Source: H2-BAC3 sp045863035
GTDB lineage: Bacteria > Bacteroidota > Ignavibacteria > Ignavibacteriales > Ignavibacteriaceae
NCBI GenBank assembly: GCA_045863035.1
Contig: BTUV01000151.1
Location: 1 to 5,307 of the forward strand
Reading direction: 5' to 3'
DNA: 5,307 nt
Both the position numbers and the translations under genes were made by a program. The notes beneath the pieces were generated by a model, which did no database searches, was not told where the DNA came from, and was given only the letters and a program-made list of their open reading frames with translations. Of this stretch, positions 1 to 5,307 are shown piece by piece. The stretch's first letter is position 1. The number at the start of each line of letters is the position of its first letter.

Positions 1-1
1 G

Positions 2-43
2 AACAAAGTAATGATGCTCGACCGGTTTGAATTGAGCAGATAA
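2..43 (+). CDS. 3' end of an unidentified plus-strand gene (partial)
   Basis: The frame starting at base 2 is open from the window edge and reads NKVMMLDRFELSR before a TAA at 41-43. A strong intrinsic terminator for the plus strand begins 20-odd bases later, which is what one expects after the end of a gene. The other two plus frames stop at 9-11 and 28-30. Thirteen residues are too few to recognise a family, so no function is given. The alternative is that this is only intergenic sequence; the terminator position is the main argument for a gene end. Confidence 0.35.
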   Translation, partial: NKVMMLDRFELSR

Positions 44-63
44 AAAAGTAAAGACCGATGTAC

Positions 64-101
64 AAAAGCCGCGGCGCTACGAACACGCCGCGGCTTTTTT
101 T
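64..101 (+). terminator. Rho-independent terminator of the upstream plus-strand gene
   Basis: A 9-bp perfect GC-rich stem (GCCGCGGCG at 68-76 with CGCCGCGGC at 86-94) closes a 9-base loop and is followed by seven T at 95-101. Four A at 64-67 precede the stem, so it could also work weakly on the minus strand. It insulates the toxin-antitoxin-like genes downstream from whatever is transcribed at the left edge. Confidence 0.9.
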
Positions 102-274
102 AAGGGGTGGAAAAATCAGGATAGCTTTAAGACAGTTAATGATGTGATTAAAGAAAATTCGTATTTTAGCATTGACGGTTTAAGCGGTGTAGGTTTTAAG
201 ACATATAAATTTCAGTTTGTGATGCTGAGATGACACTTTTCCGGTCAAACAAATCTCTTTAAATAAACTATAGT
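102..274. other. AT-rich spacer upstream of the toxin-antitoxin-like operon
   Basis: This spacer must hold the promoter of the two-gene operon, because a terminator closes transcription from the left. No clear -35/-10 or Bacteroidota-type promoter could be assigned by eye. TTTAAG recurs at 126-131, 179-184 and 195-200; the last two lie in near-identical GGTTTAAG and GGTTTTAAG boxes about 16 bp apart, which might be operator half-sites for the XRE protein, but this is weak. No obvious Shine-Dalgarno precedes the ATG at 275, which is common in this group of bacteria. Confidence 0.4.
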
Positions 275-1447
275 ATGGCAGAAAAAGCATTTGTAACTCC
301 CGAGGTTTTACGCTGGGCGCGTAAGACAGCTAAAATGAATGAGCAGACAGCGGCAGAAAAAATCTCAGTCAGTGCTGATAGAATCAGAGAATGGGAATTG
401 GGTTTAGGACAACCCACTATTAAACAGGCACAAAAACTTGCAAAAGTTTACAAAAGACCATTCGCATTATTATTTCTCCCGGAAGTACCAAAGGACTTCA
501 AACCGCTTGAGGATTTTAGAAAACCGGGGTCAAAGGATTTAACTACTTCGTCAATTTTTATAATCCGGGAAATTCAACAGAAACAGACCTGGGCCCGGGA
601 ATCGTACTTAAATGAAAAGCAAGAACCGCTTCCATTTATTGGTCGCTTTTCTCTGGAAAACAGACCCAAGGATGTGGCTGATGACATTTTGCAGGTATTA
701 GGAATAAATCCGTCAAAGTATATATCCGGGAATCCTCTGAGGGAATGGATAGACTCTGCCGAAACAAATGGTATATTTATTGCCCGTACAAGTAATATTC
801 ATTCCAGATTATTAATAGACTCTGATGAATTGCAAGGATTTGCGATAGCAGACCATTTTGCCCCTTTTATTTTTGTAAATTCTGAAGACTGGAATACAGC
901 ACAGTTATTTACCTTGGTTCATGAACTGGCTCATCTTTGGATTGCCGCCAGCGGTATTTCAAATGCTGTTAACTTCGATCAAATAAAAGGAAATACGTAT
1001 CACAAAGTTGAGCGTTTCTGTAATGAGGTGGCGGCATCTGCTTTAATGCCGGAAAAATTATTACGATCTGAAAACATATCTGAGTTTAGTGATTTAAAAG
1101 ACCTGTCAGCCGTTTCAAGAAAATATGGTGTCAGCAGTTTCGCTTTATTAGTAAGACTATTAAATCTTAACATCATTTCAAACGGCAGATATCAAAACTT
1201 AAAACAACTGGCCGCGGCTGAATACAACAGCTACATTGTTAAAGAAGCAGAACAGAGGGAAAAGCAGAAAACCAGGGAAGGCGGCCCGAATTATTATCTG
1301 CTGCAGTGCAATAGAAACGGCCGGTTGTTTACGCAGATTGTACTGGATGCTTATAGAGGAGGAAACATTAATCCGACACTCGCAAGTGATCTTTTAAATG
1401 TCAGGATTACAAAATTTCAGAAACTGGAAGCGCAGTTATATAAATGA
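275..1447 (+). CDS. XRE-family HTH / ImmA-IrrE (M78) metallopeptidase fusion, probable antitoxin
   Basis: This 390-residue cytoplasmic protein joins a DNA-binding domain to a zinc-peptidase domain. Residues about 8-65 form an XRE-type helix-turn-helix (core AAEKISVSADRIREWELG, then the 'P.FALLFLPE' end typical of this fusion). Residues about 155-300 form the M78 domain: HELAH at 216-220 supplies the two zinc histidines and catalytic glutamate, and E246 in 'VERFCNEVAA' fits the third ligand seen in IrrE. The catalytic set therefore looks intact. The C-terminal 90 residues match the long form of the family. Known relatives cleave a repressor (ImmA on ImmR, IrrE on DdrO); fused forms next to DUF4411 or other nuclease genes are predicted antitoxins and autoregulators. 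The stop overlaps the next ATG by ATGA, implying translational coupling. The ATG start gives a complete HTH. Family assignment is firm; the antitoxin role is inferred from context. Confidence 0.92.
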   Translation: MAEKAFVTPEVLRWARKTAKMNEQTAAEKISVSADRIREWELGLGQPTIKQAQKLAKVYKRPFALLFLPEVPKDFKPLEDFRKPGSKDLTTSSIFIIREIQQKQTWARESYLNEKQEPLPFIGRFSLENRPKDVADDILQVLGINPSKYISGNPLREWIDSAETNGIFIARTSNIHSRLLIDSDELQGFAIADHFAPFIFVNSEDWNTAQLFTLVHELAHLWIAASGISNAVNFDQIKGNTYHKVERFCNEVAASALMPEKLLRSENISEFSDLKDLSAVSRKYGVSSFALLVRLLNLNIISNGRYQNLKQLAAAEYNSYIVKEAEQREKQKTREGGPNYYLLQCNRNGRLFTQIVLDAYRGGNINPTLASDLLNVRITKFQKLEAQLYK

Positions 1448-1962
1448 GTAAGGGTGCTGAGAGATATTGCCTGGATGCAAACGTACTGATACAGGCATGG
1501 CAAAAATATTATAGCCCAAAATTCTGTCCGGATTATTGGGAAATACTGGATAAACTTGGTCAAAATAACAGGATTTTTATTCCGGAACAGGTTTTTGAAG
1601 AAATTGTGCGAACAGAAGATGATCTGACCAGATGGTTAAAGAAAAGCCGGATTCCTGTCTCAAAGATTACTTCATCAGTAACACAATGTCTGCAGAAAAT
1701 TTATTCAGCAGACCATAAACACAGATTACTTGTGGATAATATTAGAGGACGTTCACTGGCAGACCCCTGGGTGATTGCACATGCAATGAATGAAAAGGCA
1801 GCAGTAGTAACGAAGGAAAATAAAGAGACTGCATTAAATTCCACAAGATTAAAAATCCCGAATGTTTGCGAAAGTATGAATGTTAGATGGATGGACGATT
1901 TCCAATTCATAAATGAAATACAAATATTGTTTTCGTGCAAATTAAGAAAAGAAAGCTATTAA
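1444..1962 (+). CDS. DUF4411 family PIN-like nuclease, probable toxin
   Basis: The 172-residue product has the arrangement of DUF4411, a PIN-like fold predicted to be a metal-dependent RNase. Conserved acidic positions are visible in PIN order: D11 in 'YCLDANVLIQAW', E52 or E53 in 'IPEQVFEEIV', D107 in 'RSLADPWVIAHA', and 'VVTKEN' at 121-126 at the end of the core. Length is about that of the family. The start is the ATG of the ATGA overlap with the XRE-M78 gene, and no other start would keep the first acidic strand. DUF4411 genes commonly sit directly after XRE-M78 genes, so the pair is best read as a type II-like toxin-antitoxin operon. The last residues after 'NEIQILF' (SCKLRKESY) look like an extension, and the stop lies one base before a tandem repeat array, so the 3' end may have been altered by the repeat. 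Toxicity and the RNA target are not shown by the sequence. Confidence 0.87.
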   Translation: MSKGAERYCLDANVLIQAWQKYYSPKFCPDYWEILDKLGQNNRIFIPEQVFEEIVRTEDDLTRWLKKSRIPVSKITSSVTQCLQKIYSADHKHRLLVDNIRGRSLADPWVIAHAMNEKAAVVTKENKETALNSTRLKIPNVCESMNVRWMDDFQFINEIQILFSCKLRKESY

Positions 1963-1963
1963 A

Positions 1964-2236
1964 TGGTATTTCTACAATAATATTATACCTTCGGCATTCG
2001 GGTTTTACGGCGATATATATATGTTTTTTGCAGAGACGATGCAAATGCTGTGCGGGGGTTTTAGGATCAACGGATTTTTGTATTTGCGTCGTCTCAGGGA
2101 TGAACAGGGCGGGGAGACAAAAGGGGTACGTATTTACCCGCAGGATCGAATATCCCCGATTGCAAATGAAGGATGTGGTTTGTTAGATATATAATAATGT
2201 CACGCCTTCGGCGTTTGGGCGGGATTGGCGGGGTTG
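1964..2236. repeat. Tandem repeat unit 1 (273 bp)
   Basis: The unit begins TGGTATTTCTACAATAAT, one base after the DUF4411 stop, and ends GGCGGGGTTG. Its first 70 bases (leader) match unit 3 almost exactly, while from about 2034 to the end it differs from unit 2 at only two places (T2081 against C2352, and T2101 against A2372). It contains a long hairpin at 2033-2095 and two CCTTCGGC mini-hairpin motifs at 1988-1995 and 2205-2212. An 83-codon reading frame runs across it from 1935 to 2186 but looks accidental. No transposase, tRNA or known RNA gene was recognised in it. Confidence 0.93.
2033..2095. repeat. Hairpin (inverted repeat) in repeat unit 1
   Basis: The left arm GAGACGATGCAAATGC (2033-2048) pairs over 16 positions with GTATTTGCGTCGTCTC (2080-2095), leaving a 31-base loop. 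Two positions are G-T wobbles (T2040 with G2088, G2047 with T2081), so pairing is kept if the strand is transcribed. It has no T-run after it and is therefore not a typical terminator. Confidence 0.85.
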
Positions 2237-2507
2237 TGGTATTTCTACAATAATATCACGCCTTCGGCATTCGGGTTTTACGAGGATATATAAACGTTCC
2301 GTAGAGACGATGCAAATGCTGTGCGGGGGTTTTAGGATCAACGGATTTTTGCATTTGCGTCGTCTCAGGGAAGAACAGGGCGGGGAGACAAAAGGGGTAC
2401 GTATTTACCCGCAGGATCGAATATCCCCGATTGCAAATGAAGGATGTGGTTTGTTAGATATATAATAATGTCACGCCTTCGGCGTTTGGGCGGGATTGGC
2501 GGGGTTG
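2237..2507. repeat. Tandem repeat unit 2 (271 bp)
   Basis: This is a direct, head-to-tail copy of unit 1 with no spacer between them. The body (from about 2305) is nearly identical to unit 1. The leader is more divergent: it has TATCACGCC instead of TATTATACC, and GAGGATATATAAACGTTCC instead of the poly-T version, which makes it 2 bp shorter. CCTTCGGC motifs lie at 2261-2268 and 2476-2483. The high identity of the bodies indicates recent duplication or gene conversion. Confidence 0.93.
2304..2366. repeat. Hairpin (inverted repeat) in repeat unit 2
   Basis: The left arm GAGACGATGCAAATGC (2304-2319) pairs with GCATTTGCGTCGTCTC (2351-2366) with a single T-G wobble. The 31-base loop is identical to that of the unit 1 hairpin. 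GTAGAGACG precedes the arm, an opening that resembles palindromic repeats I recall as common in intergenic DNA of cyanobacteria and Bacteroidota. Confidence 0.87.
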
Positions 2508-2601
2508 TGGTATTTCTACAATAATATTATACCTTCGGCATTCGGGTTTTACGGCGATATATATATGTTTTTTTGTAGAGACGATGCATGCATCGTCTCC
2601 G
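2508..2601. repeat. Tandem repeat unit 3, truncated (leader plus palindrome)
   Basis: This partial unit repeats the leader of unit 1 (one extra T and one C-to-T change over about 70 bases) and then replaces the roughly 200-bp body with a short perfect palindrome at 2578-2599. Beyond 2601 the sequence no longer resembles the other units. It may be a deleted unit or an ancestral short form into which the body was inserted in the other copies. Confidence 0.85.
2578..2599. repeat. Perfect 22-bp palindrome ending the repeat array
   Basis: GAGACGATGCA at 2578-2588 is followed directly by its reverse complement TGCATCGTCTC at 2589-2599, with no loop bases between. Its outer ends are the same GAGACG/CGTCTC as the hairpins in units 1 and 2, so it is the compact counterpart of those structures. 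It could act as a protein-binding palindrome or form a cruciform or hairpin. Confidence 0.9.
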
Positions 2602-2624
2602 CATAACTGGTATATATACAAAAC

Positions 2625-2659
2625 AAAAAAGCCGTCCCATGTTCCGGGGACGGCTTTTT
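2625..2659. terminator. Bidirectional intrinsic terminator between convergent units
   Basis: An 8-bp perfect stem (GCCGTCCC at 2631-2638 with GGGACGGC at 2647-2654) encloses an 8-base loop. Six A precede it (2625-2630) and five T follow (2655-2659), so it is a valid terminator on both strands. On the minus strand it lies about 40 bases after the stop of the 556-residue secreted protein gene. On the plus strand it ends any transcript coming through the toxin-antitoxin-like pair and the repeats. Confidence 0.92.
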
Positions 2660-2696
2660 GCTGAATCAGTAATGATTCAGGGAGGCGTGTGAAATT

Positions 2697-4367
2697 TTAC
2701 TTTGTGAGGATCATCTTCTTCATTGACCTGAAGCTCTGACTTCCATCAACCGCAGTCGCGGTTATTGCATAGAAATAGATGCCTGAGGTAAATAATGAAG
2801 CATTAAAACCGACCTGATTGTAACCGGCGCTGTAGGTTCCGTTAACCAGTTCGGTAACCACCTGGCCGAGTGTGTTATATACTATCAGACTTACATTGCT
2901 TTCGAAAGGCAGTGAGAATGATATCATAGTTGAAGGGTTAAACGGATTCGGATAATTCTGACCCAGACTGAATTCAGCCGGAGCCGCGCTCACTTCAACT
3001 GCATGTGAATATGAGAAAGAGCCGTCAAAGTCAACCTGTTTCAGGCGGTAGCTGCCGGTTCCTTCGCCAATAACATCAGAGTAGCTGTAGCTTCTGGTTT
3101 CAACGGTAGTTCCGTTTCCGTTAACAAATGCAACCGCTTTATACTCACCATCTGCTGATTTTTTCTGAATTTCAAAGCCCTTGTTATTTGTTTCGGTAGC
3201 AGTTACCCAGTTAAGGGTTACAACGTTACCTGAGACTGACGCGGTAAATGAAGTAAGCTCAACAGGAACAATTTCAAAACCGAACTTTACATCATCAAAG
3301 TAATAGGTTCTTTCACCTGCAGTAGCTCCGGTTACACCGAAGTTAAAGAAGATGGAAGCTTTGTTATAATTGTTTGCAAGGTTAAGCGGAGCGGTTCCTG
3401 AAGCAGGATTACCAAAGTCGAATACTAAGGTCTGCCACTGGTTTGCAATGGTAACAGTTGCTTCTGTTTCGCAGGTGATGGTATTGTTCAAATGGTCTTC
3501 AACTTTCAGACGAACCTGAATGCCGGCGTGAGGTGACCATACGCGGACGTTCATTCTTTTTTCCTGTTCGGTGAAAGGAACTTTGGTTTTGAAACCGGTT
3601 TGAACACCGCCGGTAACAGCGGTAACAGTGGTGCCTGCCCAGAGTTCAGCAGTTGCTGATTTTACAACCTTGGCGACTTTGTTGTTTGCCATGGTAGGGT
3701 CATCAACGATGGTTGAATTTTCTGCGCCGCCAAAGCCAACCAGACCGTAGTTAACCCATGACAGATCAAAGGTAACCGGGAGATTCATTTGGGTGGTATC
3801 AGGCGGAGGTGTTGTTCCTGTTGTTAAGCGGACATCATCAAAAAGATAGGTGAAGTCAGGCGAGCCGTTACCGGTGGTTCCGAGGTCAAAGATAAAAACA
3901 ACTTTTGAATATTCGTTCGTTGCGTTAATAGTTGTGTAGTCAAAGGTAAGTTCTTCCCATCCGTTTGCAACAGTTCCTGTAACTTCCTTTTCGAAATTAA
4001 CGGCAGGATTGGTGAGGTTTTCTACTTTAAGGAGAAGTTTTGCTCCGACTCTCGGCATATATACTTTTACCTTAAAGGTTTTATTGGTGGAAAAGTCAAT
4101 CGGTGCGGCTAAGGTCAGGTAAGCGCCTGCCCAGTGCTGTCCGGCACCTTTTACCATCTGTGCAACTTTAGCGCTGGTATTAATGCCGCCGATCTGCGGG
4201 TTGTTGATAACGGTGGCAACGCCGCCGTCAAAATTAGTGAAAGTGTAGCTTACCGTGGTTGATTCAAAATCCAGCGGCAAGGTTGGGGCCTGCGCCAGAC
4301 TTGTTCCGGTAAACAGAACAACTGCTATAAAAGCAGCAAAGAGAAATGGTACACGATTGGTCTTCAT
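2697..4367 (-). CDS. Secreted T9SS cargo protein with duplicated carbohydrate-binding-like domains
   Basis: The 556-residue protein is exported and probably released or anchored at the cell surface by the type IX secretion system. Residues 1-25 are a Sec signal peptide (KTNR, hydrophobic core, cleavage likely after SLA). Residues about 31-183 and 196-364 are two divergent copies of one beta-sandwich-like domain: each has a WAG motif near the middle (79-81 and 243-245), a 'W..L.FD' strand (W137, W311) and a closing 'Y.FDDV' (174-179 and 355-360). A Pro/Thr linker (184-195) separates them. Residues about 367-460 look like an Fn3-like module beginning VPVELTSFTA. Residues about 466-556 are the type A sorting domain (SLGQNYPNPFNPS ... 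SGIYFYAI ... MKKMILTK). Such paired domains usually bind polysaccharide; no catalytic domain is seen, so an adhesin or binding role is inferred. The start is supported by both the signal peptide and a good ribosome binding site. Confidence 0.9.
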   Translation of the reverse strand: MKTNRVPFLFAAFIAVVLFTGTSLAQAPTLPLDFESTTVSYTFTNFDGGVATVINNPQIGGINTSAKVAQMVKGAGQHWAGAYLTLAAPIDFSTNKTFKVKVYMPRVGAKLLLKVENLTNPAVNFEKEVTGTVANGWEELTFDYTTINATNEYSKVVFIFDLGTTGNGSPDFTYLFDDVRLTTGTTPPPDTTQMNLPVTFDLSWVNYGLVGFGGAENSTIVDDPTMANNKVAKVVKSATAELWAGTTVTAVTGGVQTGFKTKVPFTEQEKRMNVRVWSPHAGIQVRLKVEDHLNNTITCETEATVTIANQWQTLVFDFGNPASGTAPLNLANNYNKASIFFNFGVTGATAGERTYYFDDVKFGFEIVPVELTSFTASVSGNVVTLNWVTATETNNKGFEIQKKSADGEYKAVAFVNGNGTTVETRSYSYSDVIGEGTGSYRLKQVDFDGSFSYSHAVEVSAAPAEFSLGQNYPNPFNPSTMISFSLPFESNVSLIVYNTLGQVVTELVNGTYSAGYNQVGFNASLFTSGIYFYAITATAVDGSQSFRSMKKMILTK

Positions 4368-4378
4368 TGTTTCTCCAG
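4368..4378 (-). promoter_or_regulatory. Shine-Dalgarno site of the 556-residue protein gene
   Basis: On the minus strand the sequence before the ATG reads CTGGAGAAACA, placing GGAG (4373-4376) five bases from the start codon. This fixes the start at 4367 and contrasts with the plus-strand pair, whose first gene lacks such a site. Confidence 0.75.
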
Positions 4379-4461
4379 AAGATTATGTTTGTTTAGGTTA
4401 ATTATTTCAGATACAGATGATCTGTTTTTTGACAGATTACCCGCATCCCGCTTTTGTAATG
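4379..4461 (-). other. Short intergenic region between two T9SS cargo genes
   Basis: The gap contains a 6-bp hairpin on the minus strand (ATCTGT, loop CAAAAA, ACAGAT) near 4418-4435, but no T-run follows, so it is not a convincing terminator. AT-rich sequence nearer the downstream gene could hold a promoter, but no clear box was found. Read-through from the upstream CBM6 gene into the downstream gene is therefore possible. Confidence 0.35.
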
Positions 4462-5307
4462 CTATTTAAGAACCGTCATTTTTCTGACAGCATGATATGA
4501 CGGAGAGCCGTTAAGCGGATCAGCCGTCAGTTTATAAAAATAGATTCCGCTTGGCAGTCCGGATGCATCAAATCCTGCCACATGGTTTCCCGAGCTCAGA
4601 GTTTCATTAACCACCTGAGCTGCTTCCTCACCAAGGATGGTATATACGCTCAGCGTTACACGGGAATCATGGGATAAGGTATAGGAAATGGTTGTTGCCG
4701 GATTAAACGGATTCGGGTAATTCTGCCTCAGTTCAAATTCCGCCGGAAGTGATGCGAGTTCTTTGTTTCCGGTTACCGATGAATAAGCAACATCAAACCA
4801 GTTAAGACTGAAGAGCCAGTTCGGCTTTTCAGAAATCACATCAGTATATACTTCAAACCTGATGATATTGGTGTCTGCCTGCATCGGAATACCCGGAACG
4901 GTAATTGGCTGCCAGTTCTGCCAGCCGCCTGTATTGAGAACAAACTTTTTGCCGCTTACATCTTCATTATTTACAAAAAGACGGAAGTAACCAAATCCGG
5001 GAACGGTTGCTACGTTTGCAGTAATATCATAGACAGTGTCGCGTGTTGCATTCACGGTGTACTCAAGCCATTCACCGTCAACCATCCAGTAAACATCATA
5101 ACCCTGAGTGCTGGAGGGTTCAATATCCACGCCTTCATTCGGGCGGTAGGCAAGACCGATGTTGTTTGAGTTAACATCATGGTAAGCAACTCCCTCGCCG
5201 CCGTTATCATAATTTTCTGCCTGAATAATTCCGGGGAGGTTAACAGCAGTACCGGTGTATGGAGTACCGTTGCCGAGCACACGGATTGAAACACTGTCGG
5301 CAGATGA
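4462..5307 (-). CDS. CBM6-like module plus T9SS sorting domain, C-terminal part of a larger secreted protein (5' partial)
   Basis: The frame is open to the right edge: 281 codons are visible and the nine before the GTG at 5280 read SSADSVSIR without a stop, so that GTG is probably an internal valine. The visible protein begins in a linker (GNGTPYTGTAVNLPG), followed by a family 6 carbohydrate-binding module over about 155 residues with its hallmarks: 'IIQAENYD' at the start, 'YWMVDGEWLEYTV' in the centre, 'GGWQNWQPITVPG' and the closing 'NWLFSLNWFDV'. The last 90 residues are a type A T9SS sorting domain (ELRQNYPNPFNPATTISY ... SGIYFYKL ... RKMTVLK). CBM6 modules bind beta-glucan, xylan or related glycans and are usually attached to glycoside hydrolases, so the missing N-terminal part is probably catalytic; that is inference. 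It lies 94 bases upstream of the next cargo gene on the same strand. Confidence 0.9.
   Translation of the reverse strand, partial: SSADSVSIRVLGNGTPYTGTAVNLPGIIQAENYDNGGEGVAYHDVNSNNIGLAYRPNEGVDIEPSSTQGYDVYWMVDGEWLEYTVNATRDTVYDITANVATVPGFGYFRLFVNNEDVSGKKFVLNTGGWQNWQPITVPGIPMQADTNIIRFEVYTDVISEKPNWLFSLNWFDVAYSSVTGNKELASLPAEFELRQNYPNPFNPATTISYTLSHDSRVTLSVYTILGEEAAQVVNETLSSGNHVAGFDASGLPSGIYFYKLTADPLNGSPSYHAVRKMTVLK

Noticed and set aside
144..233. Possible 29-codon GTG-started peptide in the spacer before the XRE-M78 gene
   Set aside because: The frame is also open back through the terminator hairpin, there is no Shine-Dalgarno or recognisable motif, and it is short enough to occur by chance in AT-rich DNA.
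1701..1940. 79-codon minus-strand reading frame opposite the DUF4411 gene
   Set aside because: It lies wholly antisense to a recognised conserved gene and has no recognisable motif or start signal.
1935..2186. 83-codon plus-strand reading frame starting inside the DUF4411 gene and running through repeat unit 1
   Set aside because: It starts within another gene, crosses the repeat leader, has a Cys/Arg-rich composition unlike its neighbours, and consists mainly of repeat sequence whose two copies do not keep frame with each other (units of 273 and 271 bp). Translated interspersed repeats often give such spurious proteins.
1964..2601. CRISPR array
   Set aside because: The repeated units are about 272 bp and contiguous, without short repeats separated by unique spacers, and no cas gene is present.
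1964..2601. Insertion sequence
   Set aside because: There is no transposase reading frame and no terminal inverted repeat pair bordering a whole unit; the inverted repeats are internal hairpins. A non-autonomous element remains possible and is listed as a finding.
4418..4435. Terminator after the CBM6 gene
   Set aside because: The 6-bp stem is AT-rich and is not followed by a T-run on the minus strand.
5052..5294. 80-codon minus-strand reading frame overlapping the CBM6 gene
   Set aside because: It is a different frame of the same strand as the CBM6-encoding frame, whose domain is clearly recognisable; this one is a shadow.

Overview
The window looks like a piece of chromosome from a bacterium of the Bacteroidota/Chlorobiota/Ignavibacteriota group. 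The main reason is that two minus-strand genes end in a type IX secretion system (T9SS) type A sorting domain with the 'QNYPNPFNP' signature. The spacer style of the 556-residue protein (a 'VPVELTSFTA' Fn3-like module before the sorting domain) points most towards Ignavibacteria-like lineages; this placement is inference from protein style.

Layout. Positions 1-101 hold the probable last codons of a plus-strand gene and a strong intrinsic terminator. Positions 102-274 are a short AT-rich spacer. Positions 275-1962 carry two plus-strand genes overlapping by ATGA: an XRE helix-turn-helix/M78 (ImmA/IrrE-type) metallopeptidase fusion and a DUF4411 PIN-like nuclease, which together form a probable toxin-antitoxin module. 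Positions 1964-2601 are a non-coding tandem array: two nearly identical units of 273 and 271 bp, then a third, truncated unit. Each unit contains a hairpin with GAGACG/CGTCTC ends, and the truncated unit ends in a perfect 22-bp palindrome. A bidirectional terminator at 2631-2654 lies between the array and the minus-strand genes.

Positions 2697-4367 (minus) encode a secreted 556-residue protein with a signal peptide, two divergent copies of a beta-rich carbohydrate-binding-like domain, an Fn3-like module and a T9SS sorting domain. Positions 4462-5307 (minus) are the 3' part of another T9SS cargo gene with a CBM6-like carbohydrate-binding module; it is open through the right edge, so its real start and probably its main domain lie outside the window.

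How the parts relate. The two minus-strand genes look like surface or extracellular polysaccharide-related proteins, possibly co-transcribed because no convincing terminator separates them. The toxin-antitoxin-like pair points the other way, is visibly more A/T-rich, and is bordered by terminators on both sides and by the repeat array, as expected for an accessory insert. The least explained element is the repeat array: its units are mosaics, it starts one base after the DUF4411 stop codon, and its hairpins keep pairing despite substitutions.
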